Source: Porogramme epimiltina (Eukaryota; Basidiomycota; Agaricomycetes; Polyporales; Polyporaceae). From it: 64,000 nt of DNA. Location of the stretch: NCBI GenBank assembly GCA_900155495.1, contig FTLJ01000089.1:36137-100136 (forward strand), written 5' to 3'. Below are positions 55,147-64,000 of the stretch, piece by piece. The notes under the pieces were generated by a model. The model made no database searches. It saw only the letters and a list, made by a program, of their open reading frames with translations, and was not told the DNA's origin. The position numbers were made by a program, and so were the translations under genes. Every line of letters begins with the position of its first letter. Positions within the stretch are counted from its first letter, which is position 1.

Positions 55147-56214
55147 CTACGCCGTGGGCTGGAACGTGAACGTCTGCGCAGCAAGTCAGTCTCCTAACCT
55201 AATCCCTCCCAGACGAAAAACAACTCACCGCGGGGTACGCGTCGCCATACTTCTCCTCAAACGCTGAGCGGTCGCCAACGATGGCAAACCCGCCCGAGCT
55301 CGGGACGTACGTGAGGGCCGAGCGAGATGCGTTCTTACCGTTGGCGTTGACCCACGACGGGCGCAGCGACTGCGACTTGCTGTCGAGTGTCCAGATGTTC
55401 GACTCGAAGAGGGTGGTGCCAGCGTTGATCGCACGCGCGAAAGAGTTGGGTCCTGGGACCGCAGGGCCACGGGGCGCTGCGAGACGATCCGGCGTCAGCA
55501 TCAGTCGGAGATACGCCAAGCGGAGACCTGCGTATATGCGCGCAGAGAAAGACAAGACATACCCTGGACGGTGCCCGCGACGTAGGCAAAGTCGGCGCTG
55601 CCGGCGCGGAGGTCGGGCTTGGTGTTAAAGTAGCCAGTGACGGCACCGACGAAGGGGAAGTCCGCGAAGCCGTTCTACAGGACAGTCAGCCGCCGTGGAC
55701 TACAGCGCTACTACCAGTCAACACTCACCAGGGACAGGATATCGAACGGCGCCGTGGCGGCCGGACCAGTGCAAACAGGGACCTGAACGGACAGCGCCTG
55801 GGCCCTGTCGGTGGTGAACTGGTACTCTCCAAACAAGTTGCCGCTCCTGGAGAGCCAGCCGGTGACCCTGTCGGGGCCGCGGTAGGCGACGCGGACGCGA
55901 CCCTTAGTGAGGGTGCACGCCTGCGGTGGGGCGGGGCCGCCCGAGGGCGCAGGACGGGCAGGGGCGGCACGGACGTGGCGCATGCGAGGGCGGTTCGGGG
56001 GGAGACCGCGGGCCATGCGCTGGGCGTTCGAGAGCGGCACAGCGGGGGAGTAGGCCAGGGTATGGGTCTCGAGCTCTTCAGGGTTCGTACCGCGGGGGAG
56101 GAGCTCGGTGACGGCGCCGGCAGGGGTGGGAGGCTCCATGGCGGCGGCGCCCGAGAGGATGGGCCCGATGGCGATGGAGATGAGGAGGAGGGAGCGGGTG
56201 AGGGAGGCGAACAT
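55147..56214 (-). CDS. S-family secreted protein (intact, divergent)
   Basis: 290 residues from exons 55729-56214, 55563-55674, about 55229-55476 and 55147-55173. Signal peptide MFASLTRSLLLISIAIGPIL. Core blocks: GRVRVAYRGPDRVTGWLSRS, GNLFGEYQFTTDRAQALSVQ, FDILSLNGFADFPFVGAVTG, RAGSADFAYVAGTVQ, SNIWTLDSKSQSLRPSWVNA, LTYVPSSGGFAIVGDRSAFE, last exon TFTFQPTA. Exon structure and phases are the same as in the copy at 47063, but sequence identity is low, so this lineage is older than the ones beside the seven-TM genes. No nearby seven-TM gene. Confidence 0.75.
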
Positions 56215-57265
56215 GGCGAGAGAGTGGGTAGGCTGTGGGCAGGTAAGGACTGTGGGGCTGGGTAGCTTGTGTGGGCGACGGGCGCGGGAGGGCGAGGGCG
56301 AGGTGGTGGCTAGAGAGGAAGGGTGGATGGGGGATCCGCCGACGAGGGCGCGCAAGATATACGATTTCGGGAGGGCGGCGGGGGAGGGCCTACGTCCCGC
56401 CTAAGAGGGAGCCGAAGAGGCCCTCGCTGTCAACCCTCGAATGTCTGCCCAATCACAGGCCTGGCTCATAGTTCTATTCGCTCACCGCTCGATACCTCCC
56501 TCGCCCTCTCCCCTCCAGCCCAGCCGCAATGTCGGTCAGCTCACCGATCCACCAGATGTCAAGTTGAATCCGCTGCAGCCGCCCCTGGTCTTTCATGGCG
56601 TTTCCTACATTCTTGAGCGCACAGACAGCCACATCTCTCGGCGGGGGAGGCGGCCATACCTCAAGTGCTTCTTTTTGCCTACCTCCCAAGTCACGAACTA
56701 TGACGTCATTGGCTGCCCGCCAAAGAAGTAGTGCGCGATCCCATCCTTGTGAACGGCACACCGTCCGCGCACGTGAAGGCGCGCAGTGGGACGATTTCGA
56801 GGCCACCATCAGGATAATGTCACCAAACGCCGACTAGCTTGACAAACGACCCGATGTCTGCCACCGTCCTGGTACCGAATTTGAATGTGGTGCGCCGCCT
56901 CCCGCGCGCACCAGCCCGCGTCTACCCTTAAATGACACGAGCACGATGCAGGGAGGGTTGCACAGTATCTCGCCGGAGCAGAGAGCCCAGGTAATAGGGC
57001 TAGTCCCTCCCAGAGGCGGTGTTGCTTTCCGGATAGCGCGTCCGGGAGGCGTGCACTAAGGAGCCACTGAGTTGTAGTGGGAGTCGATTTGATGCGCTGT
57101 GCGGTACGGGTCATGCATTCATGAGCCACGGCGACATTCAACTCCATGCGTACGAGATAACGATTTTTGTGCAGGTGTCGGCTAGTGCTGCTGGTCAGCC
57201 GCCGCCATCGCCCTCGAAGAGGCGTTGGCCCACGGTGGTGGCTGAACGAGGCGCCAGAAGAAAGA
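56215..57265. other. Intergenic, no gene seen
   Basis: Lies between the S gene start and the hydrophobin 3 promoter. Open frames here are unsupported. Confidence 0.4.
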
Positions 57266-57273
57266 CATAAAAG
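57266..57273 (+). promoter_or_regulatory. TATA-like box of hydrophobin 3
   Basis: CATAAAAG lies about 80 bp upstream of the ATG at 57351. Confidence 0.45.
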
Positions 57274-57350
57274 CCCGTCCGAGACCCTATAATCTACAGT
57301 GGACACTTACCAGACGTTCTCAATCATTCTACCTTCGCTGCCACTTCACA

Positions 57351-57814
57351 ATGTTCTCCAAGATCCTCACCACCGGCGTCGCCCTCCTTGCTGCGGCCCC
57401 CATCGTCCTATCCCAGACGTGCGATATGGGGTCTCTGCTGTGCTGCAACACTGCTGTGCAAGCGAGCGACCCTACGGCCTCAACGATCCTGGCTCTGCTT
57501 GGGATAGTCGTGCAAGACTTGGGCGTCTTTGTTGGGATCACTTGCTCGCCTATCTCGCCGCTTATGGGGAACGAATGGTGAGTAGAAGTTTATGCATATG
57601 TAATCGTCTTTTTTATCAGAGTCACGCGTTCGAGAAAAGAGATGCTGAGCAGCGATTATTATTTACAGCGAAGCCGAGCTCGTATGCTGCATTGACGATA
57701 CCTTCGGTGAGTCCGCGGTCCACTATGTCAATGCACGGACTTGATGAGAAAAGTACTGACCTAGGAACCACAGGAGAACTGGTAGCTCTTGGATGCACTC
57801 CCGTCACGGAGTAA
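57351..57814 (+). CDS. Class I hydrophobin 3
   Basis: 101 residues from exons 57351-57577, 57669-57706 and 57774-57814. Signal peptide MFSKILTTGVALLAAAPIVL. Cysteines: TCDMGSLLCC, GITCSP, C-EAELV-CC (C-X5-CC), ALGCTPVTE, the canonical class I spacing with about 32 residues between the first CC and C4. Introns split the mature protein just before C5 and just after the second CC, as in the other copies. It is divergently placed relative to S gene 55147 and convergent with thymidylate synthase. Confidence 0.9.
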
Positions 57815-58161
57815 GGACACCGGACATTCACGGACGACGATCTCACCATCCTCCCCGAAGCCAATCCATCTAAGCATGAGAAAAGCGGTTTCTGAGTAGC
57901 AGGCCAGCGTCCAGGATGTGTAGTGGCACGCGTATGCCGCCCTTGAACGTGGTCGGTAGGGGGTTAGAGGTTGTTCAATCGTTTTGTTCGTCGTAGTATT
58001 GATCATTGTGCACATCGAATCTGAGTCAGAGCATTCCATCGGAGGCTGACATGATGCTAGCACCGCCATGAGCGCTGCGAAGGGTGGCCAGAAGAGCTAA
58101 ACCAAAACGTACATCACATTCTCGAGCAGAGTAAGGCCAACAAAACATACACATACACCCC

Positions 58162-59155
58162 CTACACGCTCATCTTCATCGCAATCGCAGGATGTGGATC
58201 GTACCCCTCCACCACAAAGTCCTCACTCACGAACCCATCGATGCTCTCCACCGCGCGCGGCCACCTGAGCTTCGGGAACGCCCTCGGCGCGCGCTCCAAC
58301 TGGATGCGGAGCGCGTCGACGTGGTCGCGGTACACGTGCGCGTCGCCGAGCTGGATGACGACCTCGTGCGCGTCCGTGCCCGTGACGTGCGCGACCATGT
58401 GCGTGAGCAGCGCGTACGACGCGATGTTGAACGGGATCCCGAGCCCGAGGTCCGCCGAGCGCTGGTACATCAGGCACGACAGCCGCGGCCGCGCGCTGGG
58501 GTCCGACGCGGGCGGGAGGTGCACGTAGAACTGGCACATCATGTGGCACGGCGGGAGCGCCATGCTCGGGATGTCTGCGCGCGCGCAGGGGGAAGTGGGG
58601 TTGAGACGCGCGATGCGCGGGGGAGCGAAGGGGGCACGTACCTGCGGGGTTCCACGCGCTGAGAATGATGCGGCGGTCCGTGGGGTTATGCTTGATCTTG
58701 TCGATACACTCCTGCAGCTGGTCGACGCCCTTCCCCGCATAGTCCGCGTCGCAGTCCGTGTACGGCGCGCCAAAGTGTCTCCACTGGAATCCGTACACGG
58801 GCCCAAGATCGCCCTCGCGGCGGTGCCCGAGCCCGCGCGACTCGAGAAACTCCTTGGAGCCGTTCCCGTCCCAGATCTTCACGCCCTTCGCCGAGAGCTG
58901 CTTCGCGTCCGTGCACCCGCGCACAAACCAGAGCAGCTCCTCGACGATTCCGCGGAGGAATGTGCGCTTCGTCGTGAGCAGAGGGAGGGTCGAGTCGGCG
59001 AGGGAGAAGCGGAGGTTGGGAGGGGCGAAGAGGGAGATGGTCCCCGTGCCTGTGCGGTCGGGGCGGACGTCGCCAGTGTCCAGGACGGAGCGGATCAGGT
59101 TCAAGTATTGCTCCTCGTCGTGTGGGCGTGTCGGGGCTGCTTCAGAGGCGGTCAT
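58162..59155 (-). CDS. Thymidylate synthase
   Basis: Converts dUMP and methylene-tetrahydrofolate to dTMP and dihydrofolate. 308 residues from two exons (about 58642-59155 and 58162-58574). Family motifs in order: [80 protein letters not shown], then after the intron [13 protein letters not shown] with the catalytic Cys, the dUMP-binding [36 protein letters not shown], and the C terminus [16 protein letters not shown]. Length and all motifs are normal. The start MTASEAAP is chosen as the first in-frame ATG before the conserved region; only a GTG lies upstream in frame. It is a single-copy housekeeping gene and serves as a landmark. Confidence 0.95.
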
Positions 59156-59321
59156 CGCGGGGGATCTAGGCGGGAGGGAAGAGCGCGTTGTTGTGCTTTG
59201 TTGACGCGTTTTCCGCACATCTCACGATCGCGATCACGTGAGAAGACGCGTCATGGGCGCCTGTTTTGCCTAGGTGCCATCATTCCGCGAATTCCGGGCC
59301 CTTCCCAAACCCGCTGCCACC

Positions 59322-59691
59322 ACGGCGTGCATCCCCAGATCTCAGCATCGCAAAAATGGACCTGAAATGTGATTGGCTGTTCTGGATTTCTTGATGATTC
59401 CTCGCTCATTTCTGGGATTATGATACTCAACACACCTTTGTCCTCATTATTTCAGCGTGTCTGATAAATCGTAGAAATGTACCATGTATCTAATCAGATA
59501 GCAGAAATGAAACATTTCAGACGAATCTCTTTGTGGATGATATTAGACACCAATGATACAGGCTTGAAAGGGTACTGAAAAGTGGAGATTCAGAGACGAG
59601 AATACCAACCATAAATGATTATGATACCTGGAACAGCCAATCACATTTCAAGTCCGTTTCTGCGATGCTAAGATCCGGGGATGCACGCCGT
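59322..59691. mobile_element. MITE with about 65-bp terminal inverted repeats
   Basis: The left arm 59322-59386 and the right arm 59627-59691 are inverted copies, starting ACGGCGTGCATCCCC and including GAAATGTGATTGGCTGTTC, with only a few mismatches. The interior (about 240 bp) is AT-rich and non-coding. The length of 370 bp, long TIRs and absence of coding sequence define a miniature inverted-repeat element. A target-site duplication could not be fixed. Confidence 0.75.
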
Positions 59692-60367
59692 GCACCATGA
59701 TCTCGAACATTGCCCTTGCCCATACTGAAGTAGCCTTCACGAAGCGTCTCGCAGCTCGCTATCCCTCATACCAGGGAGCAAGGCAAACGCTTATCAGACA
59801 ATCAATCTCACCTCTGGGGAAAGTTCACCATTAAATGTCGAAGAAATCTGCGACCTCTCCACAACATCCTCATATCGAGCATTATACCGCATCATATCAT
59901 CATGATGTCTACTGCTACTAGCTAGCATGGAATCTCCGCTTTTGCGCGCATTCGTCTGGATCCGAGAATGATATCGAATCAGAAATGGCAGACTCTCGAT
60001 CCAGAGACTTACACCGCCATGGCGTGGACCTTCTCCCACGAGGTAGTTCGAACTCTACGAAGCCGAGACTTTCGGAAGAATGGAGAAGGCATTTATCGAA
60101 CGCCGGGGAGGCGACCCATCAAGACATCTCAGGAGTAGACCCAAGCACAGCACTCACCAGATAGCTAAAGACAACATTCTTGTTTCCATTGCTCGCCACT
60201 AGTAGAACGATTTGATGCGCTGTGATAGCCTACTGTTAGACCATGTCTACATGGAGTAGATCGCGTGTAATGAAACCTATAGCGCAAGCGACAACGATAC
60301 GCGGCTCTAAGGCGCCACCGTGTCAACAGAAAGGGAGGGGGGGCTTCTGAAAGAGTTCAGCGAGACG
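59692..60367. other. Intergenic, no gene seen
   Basis: AT-rich next to the MITE, then the promoter region of hydrophobin 4. No coding sequence is supported. Confidence 0.4.
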
Positions 60368-60373
60368 TATAAG
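60368..60373 (+). promoter_or_regulatory. TATA box of hydrophobin 4
   Basis: TATAAG lies 75 bp upstream of the ATG at 60443. Confidence 0.45.
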
Positions 60374-60442
60374 AGCTGCATAGAGTCCACCATAACCACA
60401 GCGAACACTCGCGAGACGTTCACTGCCACTCGCGACCTCACA

Positions 60443-60871
60443 ATGCTCTCTAAGGCTCCCATTTCCGCCGTCCTTCTCGCCGCCGTCGCCACTGCGTTCT
60501 CCCAGGGGTGCACCACAGGCACCACGCAGTGTTGTGATACGTTCGTACAAGCCGATGACCCTGTGGCCAGCTTGCTTGCTAGCCTTCTCGGCATTGTTAT
60601 TGCGGACCCGGCGAATGTAGGGGTCGGATTAACGTGCGCACCTGCTAATAACGCGGAGACGTGGTGAGTTGAGCCCCTACTAGTGTCGCATGCGAGGGCG
60701 TATCAGCTTACTGACATCGGACGATTATAGCGATAAGGTGTTTCTGTGCTGCAATGACAACTCGAATGGTAAGCAAGCGGATGGGCAGGATAGCTGGGGT
60801 GCGGTGACGAATGAGGAGCTAACCTTGAAGTTTCAGGGGGCCTAATCTCCTTCGGCTGCTTGCCTGCTTAG
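60443..60871 (+). CDS. Class I hydrophobin 4
   Basis: 97 residues from exons 60443-60663, 60731-60768 and 60837-60871. Signal peptide MLSKAPISAVLLAAVATAFS. Cysteines: GCTTGTTQCC, LTCAPANN, C-DKVFL-CC, SFGCLPA. All eight Cys are present with class I spacing and with the same two intron positions as the other copies. It lies downstream of the MITE and thymidylate synthase. Confidence 0.9.
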
Positions 60872-63800
60872 TGTCGTGTCTGAGGCACGGCGCACCCCGT
60901 GGAATCGGTTTTAGCGTCCACACGAGACGGCGGTGGGTTTCGGGTCGCAGGTCGGTCGTTCACGGATGACGTCATGGAGAAGGAGTCCTGGAGGTGGGGT
61001 TTACCGCTAGACGAAGGTTGTTTGGACGCGCTGTCCCCTGTTGGCTGTTATGTGTACACGTACATATGTACATGTCGAGTCAATGTACTGCGCAGCGTTC
61101 GATCAGACTCTGCGCGACGCCCGATAAGCAAGCCACGACAGACCTGCCGAGTGCGGCCGATGGCCTGAACGCGCACTAAGCTGGTGCGCTAGTGGTCTTT
61201 TTATGGCGCGAGAAGCACAGAGGGTTACTAAGATGATGGAAAACATCCGAGAGGTGGTTGTCGTTCGTCAAGCCAGGGCATGGGCGACTACAAGATGTGC
61301 AGTCAGCGACCGGGCACCGCAAGCTTTTCTTGGAGAGAGCGCACTGGCTGTGGCGGTCGAGGTAGAGGTTTACCTGTGCTGGGTGCTACATCCGGGCGGT
61401 TGGCCGTTGCACTGAAGCGCCCAGGCGCAAACCCTGGGAACTACGCGGACTCCTCGGGGGTTCGGCCTCCCGGTTTGTCCTCCTCATGTCCCTGACGGTC
61501 TGGATGCGCCGGTCCAAAATACGACCGCGCGAGGGTCCGGACTCTGAACGCACGTTCACCTAGCGTGCACAGTTTCCTGGGGTACTAGGCTGCCGCCGCA
61601 GTCTTCGCGATCGCCGCAATGACTGGAGTTGACGGTAGAGGATACCAATGGACTTGTAGACATTGACGTTGTCATCCTAGAGAATGGTGAGCGCAGAGAC
61701 CGTCCCACAGCCTCCTAAAGGAGACGAGTAGAGAGCACGTCAGTACGCAAATAGAGAACCACTACAGCGTTACGCCGGTCTCTCACCGGCAACCCTCACT
61801 GTGAATAGTGTGGCGGTCCAGGCCAACACCGCGCCATGACCCTGACTGTGAGACCCGCCGACGCGTTCTTTTCATTATCGGGTCCCACGCCACGGAGCTC
61901 GCCCTTGCCGACGCTCGCGCTAGCCCCACATCGCAAGCGGGTGCATGGCACGGCATGAGCGCACTGTACGAGAACTGAGCGCGTATTGCAGGCCTAGACT
62001 GGACGGTTAACGAGAGTGCAAACGCGAGAAAGACGTTCGGGGGCTCACCCAATCGTCCGATGGCCCAACTTGAGTCGAGTGCGGTGCGTCGTCTGCGCTC
62101 CGCCTCCCGAGGGACCCCGCCTCCCGCGAGACCTCCCTCTCGTCACCGCCTTCGACTCCGCGATCATCGCACCAGCGACAGACGAGGGGGCTGGAAGAGC
62201 CAGCGGCTCCCGTAGGGGGCGGCAACGCGCGGTGCTTTTTCACCATTCTCGCGGGGGCATATGTAGATGACAGCGCCACGAGGCGGGGGGGCGAGGTCCC
62301 CGCGCGCGCTGCGGCGGGCGTAGAGCGTCCCGAATGCTCGGCGTGCCGCCGGAGATGAACTGACGTGCCGCCTCCCCGTCGTGCACGCCGTGGCGCCGTG
62401 AAGCCCTGGATGGAAGGCCGTCCTGCCGCGATGACATACGCGATGACGACGATGGAGGGCGCGGGGACCTGGCCGCGTCGGGGGCCTGAGGGCTGGGGTA
62501 GTAGGGTGGGCAGGGCGCCGGCGCGATCGGGGCGAGCAGCGCAAAAGCGGGCAGAAGCCATTATGCGACGGCCGTGCGAGAGGCGCATGGAGGTGGAGAT
62601 CGAAGGCGGCCGACGTCCTTCTGCGCTCGACGCCGGGTGCGCTGTCAAGAAGCGACAAGCCCCCTTGTTGGCTGTCTGCCGGTTCGGGGAGCAACATCGC
62701 CGCCTCGGGATGCGACGCGCGATGCGTGGAGCCCGGGGGAGCCCTAACGCCCCCCGGTATGACATGTCCGCGGACGTGGTAGCGCGAACACGTCGGGTTT
62801 GGCGTGCGGGAAGCCGGGGGCGATTGGGCGGTGGCACGGCGGGGCTCGCGGACGTGGAGGACTGTATTGTCCGAGGCGGGGCGTGGGCGGGATCAGCGTA
62901 CGGGGGCCCGTGAGTGACCCTGCGGTTAATGTCCGTGTGCCCCGTCCCCGGGCGCGCGATCCGAGTGGTTCGGCGTGCTGTAGAACGGGCGGGGGCCGGC
63001 TGCCGCAGCATGTGCTGAGGAGTATATAAGAAAGTGCGAGGAAAGGAAGGGGAGTGGCGTACTTGTTGCCTCCTCGATCGTCCACCGCTCTCGGCTCGCT
63101 CAAAACCTAGGTTTAGCTTGAACGTCATGAAGCCACCGAAACAGAAGCTCGAGCAGGTGCTCTCGTCGATGACAATCCTTGTTGCCGCCACTTCCGCGTC
63201 GGACGCTCGAGAGAGCGCGCCAGTCCGGCGTCGTAGCTACGACTGCTATCGGTCTAGCTGTATGTGCCCTTCGTGATATACGAGGTGAGTTCTGGGCAGG
63301 GCCGAACCAGTCAGGGTTGTCGCATCTGACGATGGTCCTAGGGGGAGATCCGTGTCAGCGAATCGGAGGTAATATGTCCCCACAAGGGGTGCAGAAAGTG
63401 ACTAACTACTCACCATATGTATTCAGTTCTCTAAGAGCAGCCGAACGGCGCTCTCGTTGCAATACTTGGAGAAATGGTGGGAGACTCTAGGAGTGGCAGG
63501 AGGGGGCACGTGTATCAGTACTATTGGCAGCGGGGGCAGGACGTTCTGATACCCCTTGTATCACGGACATATCACGGACATACTGAAGTCTGAAATGTAT
63601 GCTATTCTGTGACGTGAAAGACAGCTGAGAGCAGGAGCTTCGGTCAATTTCGGGCGTGCGTCCCATGGTCCGAGACGCGACGTGTCACCGGCACGTGATA
63701 GATCATGCGTGACGCGGGATCACCCGAGCCAAGGCGACGCCTGTCTCTTCGTAGGCGGGACTGTGTTGGAACAAGCAGGCGAGTCGTCGAACGCAGTCGT

Positions 63801-64000
63801 TCCGGGGTAGTAGGGAGCCCGCGTCGCAAACGCGCGGCGAACTGAATAGCACGCGCGACCCGCTATATACATGACCATTATCGCGCCGGCGAGCGCGACG
63901 GCTTGGATATCGCCGCACGCCGACGCCACCAACCCGTATCGCACCCTCCGCACCCGCCCTTCCCGCATCAACCTTGCAGCCTGATTCCGAAAATCCGACA
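60872..64000. other. GC-rich region without assignable genes
   Basis: Several long open frames (for example 62007-63191 on the minus strand and 62365-62913 on the plus strand) overlap in all frames, as expected from high GC. They are rich in Arg/Pro/Ala and lack domains. A minus-strand stretch at 63720-63971 has one hydrophobic segment (DIQAVALAGAIMVMYIAGRA) but no further support. I call none of them. Confidence 0.4.
63127..63283 (+). pseudogene. Possible 5' fragment of a signalling-adaptor gene
   Basis: ATG at 63127 opens MKPPKQKLEQVLSSMTILVA. About 90 bases on, a +1 frame continues SGVVATTAIGLAVCALRDIR and meets a GTGAGT donor. The combined pattern resembles the N-terminal helical domain found before NLR-like or kinase-like modules in mushrooms. 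A one-base frame break separates the parts and no downstream exon is recognisable. The family assignment is an inference from general pattern and is weak. Confidence 0.25.

Noticed and set aside
62007..63191. 394-codon open frame on the minus strand
   Set aside because: It is Arg/Pro/Ala-rich, overlaps open frames in other phases, has no domain, and is typical of spurious frames in GC-rich DNA.

Overview
This window comes from a filamentous basidiomycete, most likely a wood- or litter-associated Agaricomycete close to the Polyporales. The genes carry many short GT-AG introns of about 48-65 nt. The gene content is eukaryotic and mushroom-like: a Nup84/Nup107 nucleoporin, class I hydrophobins, thymidylate synthase, F-box proteins, HNH proteins and orphan seven-TM proteins. 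Gene models were spliced by hand from sequence and paralogue comparison, so exon edges are inferences unless a consensus site is mentioned.

Left arm (1-18180): two and a half tandem copies of a roughly 7-kb segment. A full unit holds a decayed chimera (the first exons of a Nup84 gene joined to the 3' half of a GH28 pectinase gene), an intact seven-TM gene on the minus strand, and a long eroded tail. The third unit lacks the chimera and carries a hAT-like element with terminal inverted repeats (16156-17346). The parental Nup84 gene is complete at 18424-21581.

Centre and right arm (21914-48110): an HNH-type gene (21914-24281) has an 844-nt first intron full of fold-back repeats. Five more seven-TM genes follow on the plus strand. 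Four of these are paired tail-to-tail with a gene, or the wreck of a gene, for a secreted protein (S family) on the minus strand. All eight seven-TM genes keep the same eight-exon layout; seven look fully intact and one has lost its last splice acceptor. Most of the neighbouring secreted genes, by contrast, are pseudogenes. An F-box gene with a truncated copy and an intact S-family gene close this block.

Right end (48876-64000): four intact class I hydrophobin genes, a second (probably failing) HNH gene and a third HNH fragment, an intact S-family gene, thymidylate synthase and a 370-bp MITE. The last 3 kb is GC-rich and holds nothing I can assign.

The region as a whole is a birth-and-death cluster in which surface or secreted gene families (orphan seven-TM proteins, S proteins, hydrophobins) are interleaved with duplicated HNH and F-box genes around two housekeeping genes (Nup84, thymidylate synthase). 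A bipartite motif, GATAAGATAA followed about 9-19 bp later by GCGGAGTTTGAA, recurs at seven places, with a further half-site. In two cases it lies just upstream of an HNH start codon.
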